IMG/VR virus record: IMGVR_UViG_3300029267_001817
Coordinates: 1-22,305 of that record
Origin: a virus
Direction: 5' to 3' (one strand)
Length of the DNA: 22,305 bases
The translations under genes were made by a program, and so were the position numbers. The notes under the pieces were generated by a model. It made no database searches. It was not told the DNA's origin and was given only the letters and a program-made list of their open reading frames with translations. Within the stretch, counting starts at the first letter, position 1, and the number at the start of each line of letters is the position of its first letter. This document shows positions 6,476 to 13,404 of the stretch, piece after piece.

Positions 6476-7294
6476 ATGACACAGGAAATAAGTGGCCTCA
6501 TAAAAAAGGTAGGAAAAGTTAAGGCTTATGACAACTCAAACGCATGGGACAGAGAAATAACATTTGTATTTAAGTTCTTTATGGAAGTAGAAAATAAAGA
6601 TGGAATTTATTTAGCAATGGTTACAGTCGACGGCGAAATGACTGAATGGGGACCAAGAATCAAGAAAGATGGACGAAGAGAAAAACCATTAATTGGAGAT
6701 AAAGTTCGATTTACAACACATCGCATTCGAGAAGGCAAAGATGGAGCACGATGGTGTTCAGTTACATGGAACCAAGAATTTGAAATAACTTACAAATCAG
6801 AATCGGCACGACAAGAACTCGCAGATTTCATTGCACGCAAAAAAGCAGAACGCGAAGAAGCATATCAACAAAAACTCAAAGAACAAGAGGAACAAGCATA
6901 CGAAGCTAAAGCCGAATCATTAAGTCGCCAATTCGCAGAAGAAAACGACGACAGAATCCCACAGGACGTAAGAGACGAATTTAATTCAGTCTTCAATTGG
7001 GATAGATTATTTAACGTCCTTAAACAAACACAATCACCAATTGATATCGGAGAAGCACCACACATGTGTCCACACGGCGGACCAAGAGCATGTGGCTGTC
7101 AAACACCAGGGAGTGGCCTCAGATACTCACACACTGGAGCATTATATGGTTTACCAAGAGCACACAGAAACTCAGTTATCAAAAAGGCACTTAAAACTAA
7201 CTTAATTACAATTCACAAAGAATCTGATGACGAAGACTCAGTTCTTTACATCATCACAGAACGTGGACGACAAGTCCTTGAAAGTATGAAATAA
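6476..7294 (+). CDS. Unknown protein with Cys/His motif and winged-helix-like C-terminus
   Basis: 272 residues from the ATG at 6476; an in-frame ATG at 6470 would add two residues. The N-terminal ~110 residues look beta-rich, like an OB fold (FVFKFFMEVENKDGIYLAMVTVDG and GDKVRFTTHRIREG). A charged coiled coil follows (about 112-160). Then comes a CPHGGPRACGC motif, a possible zinc site with two flanking Cys, one His and a further Cys. The last ~50 residues (TGALYGLPRAHRNSVIKKAL to ITERGRQVLESM) resemble a winged helix ending in a wing plus helix. An OB part plus a winged helix suggests nucleic-acid binding, perhaps regulation of the late genes. The gene has its own TATA promoter and a T-rich end, so it is a separate unit inside the head cluster. 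Function unproven. Confidence 0.6.
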   Translation: MTQEISGLIKKVGKVKAYDNSNAWDREITFVFKFFMEVENKDGIYLAMVTVDGEMTEWGPRIKKDGRREKPLIGDKVRFTTHRIREGKDGARWCSVTWNQEFEITYKSESARQELADFIARKKAEREEAYQQKLKEQEEQAYEAKAESLSRQFAEENDDRIPQDVRDEFNSVFNWDRLFNVLKQTQSPIDIGEAPHMCPHGGPRACGCQTPGSGLRYSHTGALYGLPRAHRNSVIKKALKTNLITIHKESDDEDSVLYIITERGRQVLESMK

Positions 7295-7300
7295 TCATAC

Positions 7301-7316
7301 TTTCTTTTTATGTTTT
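7301..7316 (+). terminator. T-rich terminator
   Basis: TTTCTTTTTATGTTTT directly follows the stop codon at 7294 and has no stable hairpin, as in archaeal terminators. Twelve bases, TTTTTATGTTTT, recur exactly at 11363-11374 after the last decoration gene, which supports a shared function. Confidence 0.55.
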
Positions 7317-7324
7317 AAAAAATA
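7313..7324 (+). promoter_or_regulatory. TATA-like box for the small protease-like gene
   Basis: An A/T stretch TTTTAAAAAATA, centred near 7317, lies about 24 nt before the ATG at 7341. There is no SD in front of that ATG, so a leaderless mRNA is likely. The box overlaps the end of the preceding terminator. Confidence 0.5.
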
Positions 7325-7340
7325 ACACTTGTGTCAAATA

Positions 7341-7847
7341 ATGGAATTAAATTACAAAAAGAAAAGTAACAATATCTTGAAGGACGTTATTTATCATGAC
7401 GTCACTATTTTGAGTAATGGAGTATGGGACCAACAGGATAAAAAGTCGAGAGTCTTTTATCCTGAAGAGGTTCTACATAGGGATGCTAAAAATTGGAAGC
7501 GAAATTTCATTTACGCCAAACATACATCAAGGAAAGATGGAACGCCAGAAAGCGCTTTCAATATTGTTGGCTTTGTCGAAGACCCACATTACAGTAACTT
7601 GCGAAAAGCAATCGTTGCTGATTTGAGGATACTTGGGTCAAAAAAAGAAATAATTGAATATATTGACAAAGGCATCATACGTTTTTTGTCACCTGAAGTT
7701 TGGACAGATGACCATTACAGCTATACAAAAAATTCACGTATAGCGACAAAGTTGGATTTTAACGGTGTTGCATTAGTAGTAGACAATCCAGCATGTAAGG
7801 AATCAGAGATAAATAGACACAGAAAATCGCTTGTTAATTCAACCTAA
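7341..7847 (+). CDS. Small head-protease-like protein (DUF2213-like)
   Basis: 168 residues. The pattern RVFYPEEVLHRDAKNWKRN, then YAKHTSR with H61, NIVGFVEDPHY, KAIVADLRIL and IDKGIIRFLSPEV with S117 matches the layout of prohead proteases of the DUF2213/assemblin-like type, where His and Ser about 55 residues apart form the active site. A second, clearly different prohead protease is encoded at 8480, with the same His-Ser spacing. This one has no scaffold region. The ATG at 7341 is chosen over the TTG at 7329 because of the TATA-to-start distance. The stop codon lies inside the first hairpin of structured element C. Family assignment is by motif pattern. Confidence 0.6.
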   Translation: MELNYKKKSNNILKDVIYHDVTILSNGVWDQQDKKSRVFYPEEVLHRDAKNWKRNFIYAKHTSRKDGTPESAFNIVGFVEDPHYSNLRKAIVADLRILGSKKEIIEYIDKGIIRFLSPEVWTDDHYSYTKNSRIATKLDFNGVALVVDNPACKESEINRHRKSLVNST

Positions 7848-7920
7848 TGGTATAACATTAGGCTTACATTTAATTAACTCTAACGCCGCGTTTCGGCGCT
7901 ACAACAGCGTATCGACGTTG
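7833..7920 (+). promoter_or_regulatory. Structured leader element, copy C
   Basis: The most regular of three related elements. The inner hairpin is a perfect 7-bp stem, CCTAATG (7843-7849)/CATTAGG (7856-7862), loop GTATAA. The outer stem is GTTAATT (7833-7839)/AATTAAC (7872-7878). An extra hairpin CGCCG (7884-7888)/CGGCG (7894-7898) is found only here and accounts for most of the longer hairpin-to-box distance (56 nt against 38). The box is CTACAAC (7899-7905), AGCG, TATCG (7910-7914). CAAC (7902-7905) can pair with GTTG (7917-7920). The stop codon of the upstream gene is inside the inner hairpin. A TTTAATTAA at 7869-7877 could alternatively be a TATA box. Confidence 0.65.
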
Positions 7921-7949
7921 CATGTTAAACAATAAAAGGAGTGAAGAAT

Positions 7950-8477
7950 ATGTCATGGATGAAAGAAGACATGCTTGAGGTTACAAGAAATCTCAAACTT
8001 TCAGGAACAGTTGAAGGAGATGCAAAGCATACTTTAACAATGTTTTACAGTCACCCAACAGTTATCGACTCATCTGGGTGGGTAACCACAAATTCAAACG
8101 GCGCAACTACATTAGCTGAAAGTGCAGCAAACAAACATGTCAAGTTCGCAATCGGTGGACTTAAAGAAGGCGACATCATTACTAAATATCGTCTTTTAGG
8201 TGGAACTACAATTGGAACTGCAACAAACACATGTGCAATTGTTTCTGGACTTTATAATGTGACAAAATCAGCAGGAGCGGCTTTAGTTGCAACATCTGTT
8301 GGTAACACAACTACATTAACTGCAGCATCAACAACTGCAATCGATTTAGAAGCAGACGTCACTGACACTACAGTTGCAGACGATTATCAGTATTTTGTTC
8401 TCGTTAAAGGAACTACTATGGCTGGTGCGTCAGCTGCAATCACTGGTGTTGAAGTTGATATTGATAGGATTGTTTAA
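7950..8477 (+). CDS. Beta-rich, Thr/Ala-rich structural protein (putative head decoration)
   Basis: 175 residues. A short amphipathic N-terminus (WMKEDMLEVTRNLKLSG) is followed by a long beta-prone region rich in Thr, Ala, Gly and Val, with Asp near the end (VEVDIDRIV). No Cys clusters or membrane segments are visible. Composition and its place between two head-protease genes suggest a virion surface or decoration protein, but the family is not recognised. The start at 7950 follows SD GGAGTGA (7938-7944) by 5 nt; a GTG at 7941 inside that SD is unlikely to be used. It is the first gene after structured element C, which may control it. Confidence 0.6.
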   Translation: MSWMKEDMLEVTRNLKLSGTVEGDAKHTLTMFYSHPTVIDSSGWVTTNSNGATTLAESAANKHVKFAIGGLKEGDIITKYRLLGGTTIGTATNTCAIVSGLYNVTKSAGAALVATSVGNTTTLTAASTTAIDLEADVTDTTVADDYQYFVLVKGTTMAGASAAITGVEVDIDRIV

Positions 8478-8479
8478 TT

Positions 8480-10006
8480 ATGCCAATGCCGAAACCCGTA
8501 CCAAGTGATACACAAGAAATGTTTAATTCACGTTGTATGTCAAATTCCACAATGGTGGCAGAGTATCCAGACAAAAAACAAAGGTTTGCTGTCTGCCAGT
8601 CGTTATGGGAAAATAAAGGAGATAAAAAGATGACAAAGAAGTCAGATACACCAAAAGCAACAGTTATCCAAAGAAAGGGTAGACGTATTATTGGTGGTTA
8701 CGGTTCATTCGTCATGGTAGACTCTGACAACGATATGGTCAACAACGACGCTCTTAAAACTGGGCTAAAGAAATTTATGTCCAAGAAAAACAAAGATTAT
8801 CGAAACATCATGTGGTCTCATGAAGGCATACAAGTTGGAAAGGTTATCGAAGGTTACGGAAAACACAAAACGCGCGTTGACGACAAAGGGCTTTACATCG
8901 TTGCAGAAGTTAGAAACGATATTGAGTCTGCAGATAGAATCTGGAATGCAATATTGTCTGGTGACTTGAATGCATTTTCAATTGGATTCGAACCATTGCA
9001 ACGAATGAAACACACGAAAGAAAGTGGTGAACATTGGAATGAAATAACAGAGATAAATCTGTTAGAGGTATCAATTTGTGAGATGCCAAAAAATGCTTTA
9101 TCACGGTATACGATTCTTTCAAAAAGTAAAAATGTTATAAAAGATGGAGAAGGCAATGTGATGACTGAAAAAACAAAAGTCAAAGCACCTGAGGACGAAC
9201 CAGAAGACAATCCCGAAGACATGCCAGAGGATAAACCCGAAGACATGCCTGAAGATGAAACTGATGAACCTGAAGACGATGATGAGGAAACTATGTCCGA
9301 TTCGAAAAGTAAGGTTGACACAATTATTTCATTGATTAAGGATTTGTCTGTGGACGAACTTGCCGAACTTAACTCTAAGATGCAACCACAAACAAAGAGT
9401 GAAGTTTCTATCGACGAAATACGAGACGAGTTAAAAAATCTTCAAGAGAAGGACGATATTAAAGGCATCGACTTATCTGAGTTAGCAAGATTAGTTACTT
9501 CATACGAAACTGGCACATCTGCAAAGTCGTACGCGTTACCACGAATTGCTGACGGTAAATTGGACTGGCATTCTGCTATTTCAAAATCTATTGATAACAT
9601 TACTGAACAAATGAAAGATGTCGTTACAAACAAATCGAAGATTAATAACTTAGAACTCGAAATCTCAAGGAAGGCGGAAGAAGTGGAAAACGCAAAGAAA
9701 GAGGCTGAAGAAGCAAAACAGGAAACAGCACAGGCTGAGAAAAAAGTAGAGCAAGCTGTCGAAGAAAAACAAGAGGTTGTTAAAACAGCCGAAGCCGACA
9801 GACAGGTTCTCGACGAAGTACAAAAATCTATGAAGAGTCTCGATGAAACTCTTCGCAACTTCGACAATCGTTTAGAAAAGCTCGAGAAGGTGAAGGTAAC
9901 TAAAACTGAAGCTACTGGACAACCTACTAAAGAGCAATTGTTGAATGATTATCGACCGTCAAATGTCATAGAAGATAGAGATATGGTAGAAATACAGGTG
10001 GAATAA
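8480..10006 (+). CDS. Prohead protease fused to scaffold protein
   Basis: 508 residues in three parts. Residues 1-50 form a small module with CM and AVC motifs (FNSRCMSN, YPDKKQRFAVCQSLW) often seen before phage proteases. Residues 51-215 are a U35/HK97-type prohead protease: H114 in MWSHEGIQVGK, S167 in NAFSIGFEP and E196 in LLEVSICEMP fit the catalytic set. Residues 228-508 are an acidic scaffold: Pro-Glu-Asp repeats (about 235-275), then long charged coiled coil (about 290-460). Internal in-frame ATGs with good SDs at 8630 and 9161 fall exactly at the two domain borders, so separate protease and scaffold products are possible, as with lambda C/Nu3. It directs capsid assembly and is then degraded. 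The stop shares a base with the next ATG. Confidence 0.88.
   Translation: MPMPKPVPSDTQEMFNSRCMSNSTMVAEYPDKKQRFAVCQSLWENKGDKKMTKKSDTPKATVIQRKGRRIIGGYGSFVMVDSDNDMVNNDALKTGLKKFMSKKNKDYRNIMWSHEGIQVGKVIEGYGKHKTRVDDKGLYIVAEVRNDIESADRIWNAILSGDLNAFSIGFEPLQRMKHTKESGEHWNEITEINLLEVSICEMPKNALSRYTILSKSKNVIKDGEGNVMTEKTKVKAPEDEPEDNPEDMPEDKPEDMPEDETDEPEDDDEETMSDSKSKVDTIISLIKDLSVDELAELNSKMQPQTKSEVSIDEIRDELKNLQEKDDIKGIDLSELARLVTSYETGTSAKSYALPRIADGKLDWHSAISKSIDNITEQMKDVVTNKSKINNLELEISRKAEEVENAKKEAEEAKQETAQAEKKVEQAVEEKQEVVKTAEADRQVLDEVQKSMKSLDETLRNFDNRLEKLEKVKVTKTEATGQPTKEQLLNDYRPSNVIEDRDMVEIQVE
8618..8632 (+). promoter_or_regulatory. Internal RBS and start at the protease domain border
   Basis: GGAGAT (8618-8623), then 6 nt, then ATG (8630-8632) in frame with the long gene (codon 51). 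This SD is better than the one before the annotated first ATG at 8480, where only a weak AGGATT is seen. The start would remove the 50-residue CM/AVC module. Confidence 0.5.
9146..9163 (+). promoter_or_regulatory. Internal RBS and start at the scaffold border
   Basis: GGAGAAGG (9146-9153), a 7-nt spacer, and an in-frame ATG at 9161 (codon 228), placed between the end of the protease domain and the acidic scaffold. Use of it would give a free 281-residue scaffold, like lambda Nu3 made inside gene C. Purine-rich coding sequence can mimic an SD, so this is a prediction. Confidence 0.5.
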
Positions 10007-10461
10007 TGACTGATATAACGGCATTCCCAACAGCAACAAAGCGGATTCTCGTACATGGCGATAATTCATATACATTTACAGTTGGGTCTGAAGCAATTAA
10101 AGCTGGACAAGTTGTAGGTATTGCATCCAATGGTGGTGACTTTACAATAACTCCTTGTAATTCAGCTGATGCCGTATGTCCTATTGGTATTGCAGACCAC
10201 GCAGCAAGTTCAACTGAAACACTTACCGTACATATGTATGGTACGGTGTGTAAAGTCTTTAATGAGGACGATACTACAGCTATTGAAGCTGGTACCGAAC
10301 TCAAACAAGGAACAGTTGATGGCGCTGTATGTGCCGCAACGCCTGGTGGAGCAACAGAATATCTTGTGGGTATTGCACTCGAAGATATTCCAGCAACTGC
10401 AGCAGGTAGTTATGGTGGTGGAAACGCATTAATTTGTCCACATATCAATACTATTGCATAG
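10006..10461 (+). CDS. Capsid decoration protein, paralogue 1 (DUF2190-like)
   Basis: 151 residues, beta-rich, Cys-containing. Shared landmarks with the next two proteins are an N-terminal ITAFP, EAIKAGQVVGI (about 28-38), a PIGIADHA strand, and FNEDDTTAIEAGTEL (about 84-98), ending in LICPHI. The overall pattern (AI-x-AG-x-x-V, G-x-A, G-T-x-x, DDTTAI-x-x-GT) resembles DUF2190/capsid-cement proteins that bind the outside of the capsid. ATG overlaps the scaffold stop (TAATG) with SD AGGTGG. First of three tandem copies; the order just before the major capsid gene fits a decoration role. Confidence 0.7.
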   Translation: MTDITAFPTATKRILVHGDNSYTFTVGSEAIKAGQVVGIASNGGDFTITPCNSADAVCPIGIADHAASSTETLTVHMYGTVCKVFNEDDTTAIEAGTELKQGTVDGAVCAATPGGATEYLVGIALEDIPATAAGSYGGGNALICPHINTIA

Positions 10462-10470
10462 GTGATATAA

Positions 10471-10920
10471 ATGACAGCAATAACTGCATTCCCAGATAGA
10501 CATACTATTTTAGAGACCGACCCACAAGTTGCAAATCTTTTAACATATACAGCATCTGAAGCTATCTACGCAGGGCAGGTTGTAGAGGTAGACCCTACAA
10601 CTGGTGACCAATATGTCACACCTGGCGACTCTGATGATGCAGCACCAGTTGTTGGTGTAGCATTATATGGAGTTGCTTCATCAGGCGACCCTGTCACTGT
10701 AGCAGGCCCAGGATGTGTTTGTTACGTTGCAAACGAAGATGATACGACTGCAATCAACGAAGGTACTTATTTGACTTTGTCAGATAACAACGTTGGTGGT
10801 TGTGTCAAAGCAACTGTAACTGGTGCAACTCAATATATTGTTGGCGTCGCTTTAGAAGAAATCGCTGCTGATGGTTGGGGAAGAGCCTTAATTATGCCAC
10901 ACGAACAGGTGATTGCTTAA
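10471..10920 (+). CDS. Capsid decoration protein, paralogue 2 (DUF2190-like)
   Basis: 149 residues. It aligns along its length with both neighbours: MTAITAFPDRHT, SEAIYAGQVVEV, a PVVGVALYGVASSGDPVTV strand pair, YVANEDDTTAINEGTYL and a closing RALIMPHEQV. Divergence from copy 1 is substantial, so the duplication is old rather than an assembly repeat. SD AGGTGAT lies 5 nt before the ATG; the stop overlaps the start of copy 3 (TAATG). Probably forms hetero-oligomers or occupies different capsid positions, which is inference. Confidence 0.7.
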   Translation: MTAITAFPDRHTILETDPQVANLLTYTASEAIYAGQVVEVDPTTGDQYVTPGDSDDAAPVVGVALYGVASSGDPVTVAGPGCVCYVANEDDTTAINEGTYLTLSDNNVGGCVKATVTGATQYIVGVALEEIAADGWGRALIMPHEQVIA

Positions 10921-11354
10921 TGACAAACGTGACAGTAATTCCTGACATCACAACTCGAGTCAGGGTACACGGAAACAACGCATTATCTTTTTATGCTGCT
11001 GAAGCAATTAAAGCAGGAGCCGCAGTCACAATTGATGACGACGGCTATGCACAAAATTGTAATTCAGGAGATGCAAAGATTCCTATTGGCGTTGCAGACT
11101 TTGGCGTAACCTCATCAGGTGATGAAGTTACAGTCAATACTATTGGAACGGTTTGTTATGTAGCTAATCTCGATGACACAACTGCAATTGGAGAAGGAAC
11201 TACATTAGTAGCGACTTCAGTTGATGGTGTTGTTGCAGCATTAGCAGGCGGTGACGATTCTGATGAGTATGCACTTGGTGTATCACTCACTGACATTACC
11301 GGTGGCGGCTTTGGGCTTTGTTTAATACGACCTTACCTTAGTACGACAGCTTAA
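10920..11354 (+). CDS. Capsid decoration protein, paralogue 3 (DUF2190-like)
   Basis: 144 residues from the ATG at 10920, which shares its A with the preceding stop; SD AGGTGAT precedes it by 6 nt. Landmarks: EAIKAGAAVTID, PIGVADFGVTSSGDEVTV, YVANLDDTTAIGEGTTL, and LCLIRPYL at the end. The first line, VTVIPDITTRVRVHGNN, is nearest to copy 1 (RILVHGDN), while the middle is nearest to copy 2 (SSGD-x-VTV), as expected if the three arose by successive duplication. A T-rich terminator-like stretch follows. Confidence 0.7.
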   Translation: MTNVTVIPDITTRVRVHGNNALSFYAAEAIKAGAAVTIDDDGYAQNCNSGDAKIPIGVADFGVTSSGDEVTVNTIGTVCYVANLDDTTAIGEGTTLVATSVDGVVAALAGGDDSDEYALGVSLTDITGGGFGLCLIRPYLSTTA

Positions 11355-11378
11355 ATTTTACGTTTTTATGTTTTGTTT
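11355..11378 (+). terminator. T-rich terminator-like stretch before the capsid gene
   Basis: Three T-runs (TTTT, TTTTT, TTTT) separated by ACG/ATG, including TTTTTATGTTTT identical to the terminator at 7305-7316. It sits in the only sizeable gap between the decoration genes and the major capsid gene. It may reduce read-through, or serve as an RNA end or processing site that sets capsid protein level. No convincing TATA box follows before 11407. Confidence 0.45.
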
Positions 11379-11406
11379 CAATGTCCGATAAAAAACGAGG
11401 GATATT

Positions 11407-12336
11407 ATGTCTGAGTTAAGAAAACTTTTAGCATACAATTTAGAACAAGATTCAACTGAACGAGATAGGGCTTTAAATTCAATGACTCCCGAACTTCGTA
11501 AACTTTTACAAACAGAAGGAGTAGAGTCAACGACTCTTATTCAAACAGAATTTTCAAAGACTGTTCTCGAAGGAGCAAAACCTGCAATGTCTGCTCGACA
11601 GTGGCTTCCACTCATTCGCATTAAAACTAATGCATTTGATTGGCCATTACGACCAGCAGCAACTTATGCTACTAAAGTTGGAGAAGGTGCAAGTTCACCT
11701 GCAGCAGAAATGGATTACTCAAAACGAACCTTCACTACTTACAAAATCTCACAAGCAGCAGAAATTTCCGAAGAACTTGTTGAAGATGGTCTTTATGACG
11801 TCATTAACATGGAAGTCGAGAATGCAGCACTTGCTTGCGAAATGAGATTGAACAGAGATGCAATTGATACCATCATGGATAATGCTGGTAGCAATGTCGA
11901 TACAGCCGGCAACGCGTGTAGTGTAACATATCTTGCAGCAGCATGCAAAGCATTACAAGGAAATGGTTACAGACCAGATACACTTGTTATGGCATCACAA
12001 GCATGGTATGGGTTAATGACAGATTCAAATCTTGTCTATACAGCATATGCAGGAACTGACAGTACCTTAAAAACTGGTAAAGTCTTCCCTATTTTTGGAC
12101 TTAAAGCTCACCTCTGCGATGTCGTTTCAAATGGAACTGCAACTTGGGGCGGAAGTGCCGACAATAAAATGGCAATGGTACTTGATTCCAAGAAAGCAGG
12201 TGGTATCGCAATGCGACGTGACCTTACTACTAAAAAGTTCGCTGATGTCCGACGTGACCTTCAAGGAGCCGTTGTGTCAATGAGATACGACGTTAACTAC
12301 TTGCAAGCAAACGCGGCATGTACTATACAAGTTTAA
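11407..12336 (+). CDS. Major capsid protein (HK97 fold)
   Basis: 309 residues. The pattern is that of HK97-type capsid proteins: helical N-arm (MSELRKLLAYNL, LRKLLQTEG), then ARQWLPLIRIKTNAFDWPL, an E-loop-like part with KVGEGASSPAAEMDYSKRTF, a spine-helix region EISEELVEDGLYDVINMEVENAA, the A-domain segment GYRPDTLVMASQAWYGLM, and a C-terminal MRYDVNYLQANAA strand. The N-terminus is short (about 50 residues before the E-loop strands), so no long delta domain is present, which fits a separate scaffold encoded upstream. SD GAGGGAT lies 4 nt before the ATG. It builds the icosahedral shell with the decoration proteins. Confidence 0.88.
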   Translation: MSELRKLLAYNLEQDSTERDRALNSMTPELRKLLQTEGVESTTLIQTEFSKTVLEGAKPAMSARQWLPLIRIKTNAFDWPLRPAATYATKVGEGASSPAAEMDYSKRTFTTYKISQAAEISEELVEDGLYDVINMEVENAALACEMRLNRDAIDTIMDNAGSNVDTAGNACSVTYLAAACKALQGNGYRPDTLVMASQAWYGLMTDSNLVYTAYAGTDSTLKTGKVFPIFGLKAHLCDVVSNGTATWGGSADNKMAMVLDSKKAGGIAMRRDLTTKKFADVRRDLQGAVVSMRYDVNYLQANAACTIQV

Positions 12337-12346
12337 GGTTATAGTG

Positions 12347-12574
12347 ATGCTTACATCTAGAAATTCTGGAAAATATTTATCAGAAAAATACTACCAAACT
12401 AGAAATGTCGGGTTTACAGATAATCGGAATCTTTCAGATAACGATAAAGAGTATGCAGATATTGAAGGTGCGGAAGGTGGAGGACGCTTTGATTCACGTA
12501 CTTATGTTTTACAATCTGTCTTTGAAGGAAGGCAGTATAATATCACACATAAAGAGAGAAGAGGTGACGACTAA
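12347..12574 (+). CDS. Small unknown head-region protein
   Basis: 75 residues, strongly charged, with many Tyr, Asp and Arg, no membrane segment, and a central YADIEGAEGGGRFDSRTY. Not recognised. It lies between the capsid and connector genes with SD AAGGT (12335-12339) 7 nt before the chosen ATG; a GTG at 12344 is less likely. The stop overlaps the next start (TAATG). Candidate for a head-tail joining or capsid-lumen protein from position only. Confidence 0.55.
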   Translation: MLTSRNSGKYLSEKYYQTRNVGFTDNRNLSDNDKEYADIEGAEGGGRFDSRTYVLQSVFEGRQYNITHKERRGDD

Positions 12575-12963
12575 TGGCATACTCACCACAAATAGTAACA
12601 GAAGAAAAAGTTAGAACATTTTTTCAACCACGTTTGTCTGAGGATGAATATGAGTCACCCAACCTTCTCGCCAAAATAAAGGCAGTTGAATATACCGTTA
12701 ACAAGAAATATGGTGTGTCTCTAAATAGTGATGACGAGGCAGTTGTTCAAGCAACTATTATGTTAATTGCAGCAAAAATTGGTTCTGAAGCTAGAGTTCA
12801 ACAGAGGAGATTGGGTCTGACACGTGAAGCGTGGGTAACACAAAAAATGGCAGGCGAGGAAAGCGACCCATTCACAGCATTCAAAAAATGGGAATGCGAA
12901 GCAAAGGACATATTGAGAAGTTATTTGCCAGATGTTAGACAATGGAAAATAGTGAATCAATAA
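12574..12963 (+). CDS. Head-tail connector (adaptor, gp6/gp15-like)
   Basis: 129 residues, mainly helical. Opens with EKVRTFFQPRLSEDEYESPNLLAKIKAVEYTVNKKYG, then AVVQATIMLIAAKIGSEARVQQ and KKWECEAKDILRSYL. Helix-loop-helix content, length and position right after the capsid gene match adaptor proteins that dock under the portal. The next gene starts directly after its stop codon, so translation is coupled. Confidence 0.65.
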   Translation: MAYSPQIVTEEKVRTFFQPRLSEDEYESPNLLAKIKAVEYTVNKKYGVSLNSDDEAVVQATIMLIAAKIGSEARVQQRRLGLTREAWVTQKMAGEESDPFTAFKKWECEAKDILRSYLPDVRQWKIVNQ

Positions 12964-13404
12964 ATGTTTAACGTTTCATTTCCAAATATAGCATCATTAC
13001 TTGCTGTATTTGAAAACATCACTAAAGAGATAATGTCTAAAGGTATTGAACAAATAGCGCAACAGGCAAGAGATTTGGCGAAATTAAAAGCGCCTCATTT
13101 GACTGGTGCTTTAAAGCGTTCAATATATATGAACAAAGTTAACGACTATACATTTGCAGTAGGTTCGCCTTTATCGTATGCATGGGCTGTCGAATTTGGC
13201 AGTGGTATATACGGGACTGGCCCCGGTGCAAGTGGCGACCCAATACGACCAAAGCAAGGTTCTTTTTTAACTTTTCAAATTGGTGGTCAATGGGTACGTG
13301 TCAAATATGTCTTAGGACAACGACCTCAGCCGTTTTTGAGGCCGGCATGTGAAGAAGCAATCGCAAATGCGGATATTCAAATTAAAGCGACAGGAGTGAC
13401 ATAA
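12964..13404 (+). CDS. Head-tail joining/tail completion protein (HK97 gp10-like)
   Basis: 146 residues. Carries the gp10/neck signature: a helix with ARDLAKLKAPHLTGALKRSIYM (about 37-58), a strand YTFAVGSPLSYAWAVEFGSG, and a C-terminal QRPQPFLRPACEEAI with the conserved R-P-Q-PF-x-RPA pattern. Such proteins finish the neck and connect head to tail. The first ~25 residues are hydrophobic in places (IASLLAVFENITKEI) but too broken for a membrane helix. Confidence 0.82.
   Translation: MFNVSFPNIASLLAVFENITKEIMSKGIEQIAQQARDLAKLKAPHLTGALKRSIYMNKVNDYTFAVGSPLSYAWAVEFGSGIYGTGPGASGDPIRPKQGSFLTFQIGGQWVRVKYVLGQRPQPFLRPACEEAIANADIQIKATGVT

Noticed and set aside
8893-9867. Minus-strand frames with Ser-rich products
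   Set aside because: Mirror of the acidic, coiled-coil codons of the scaffold region.
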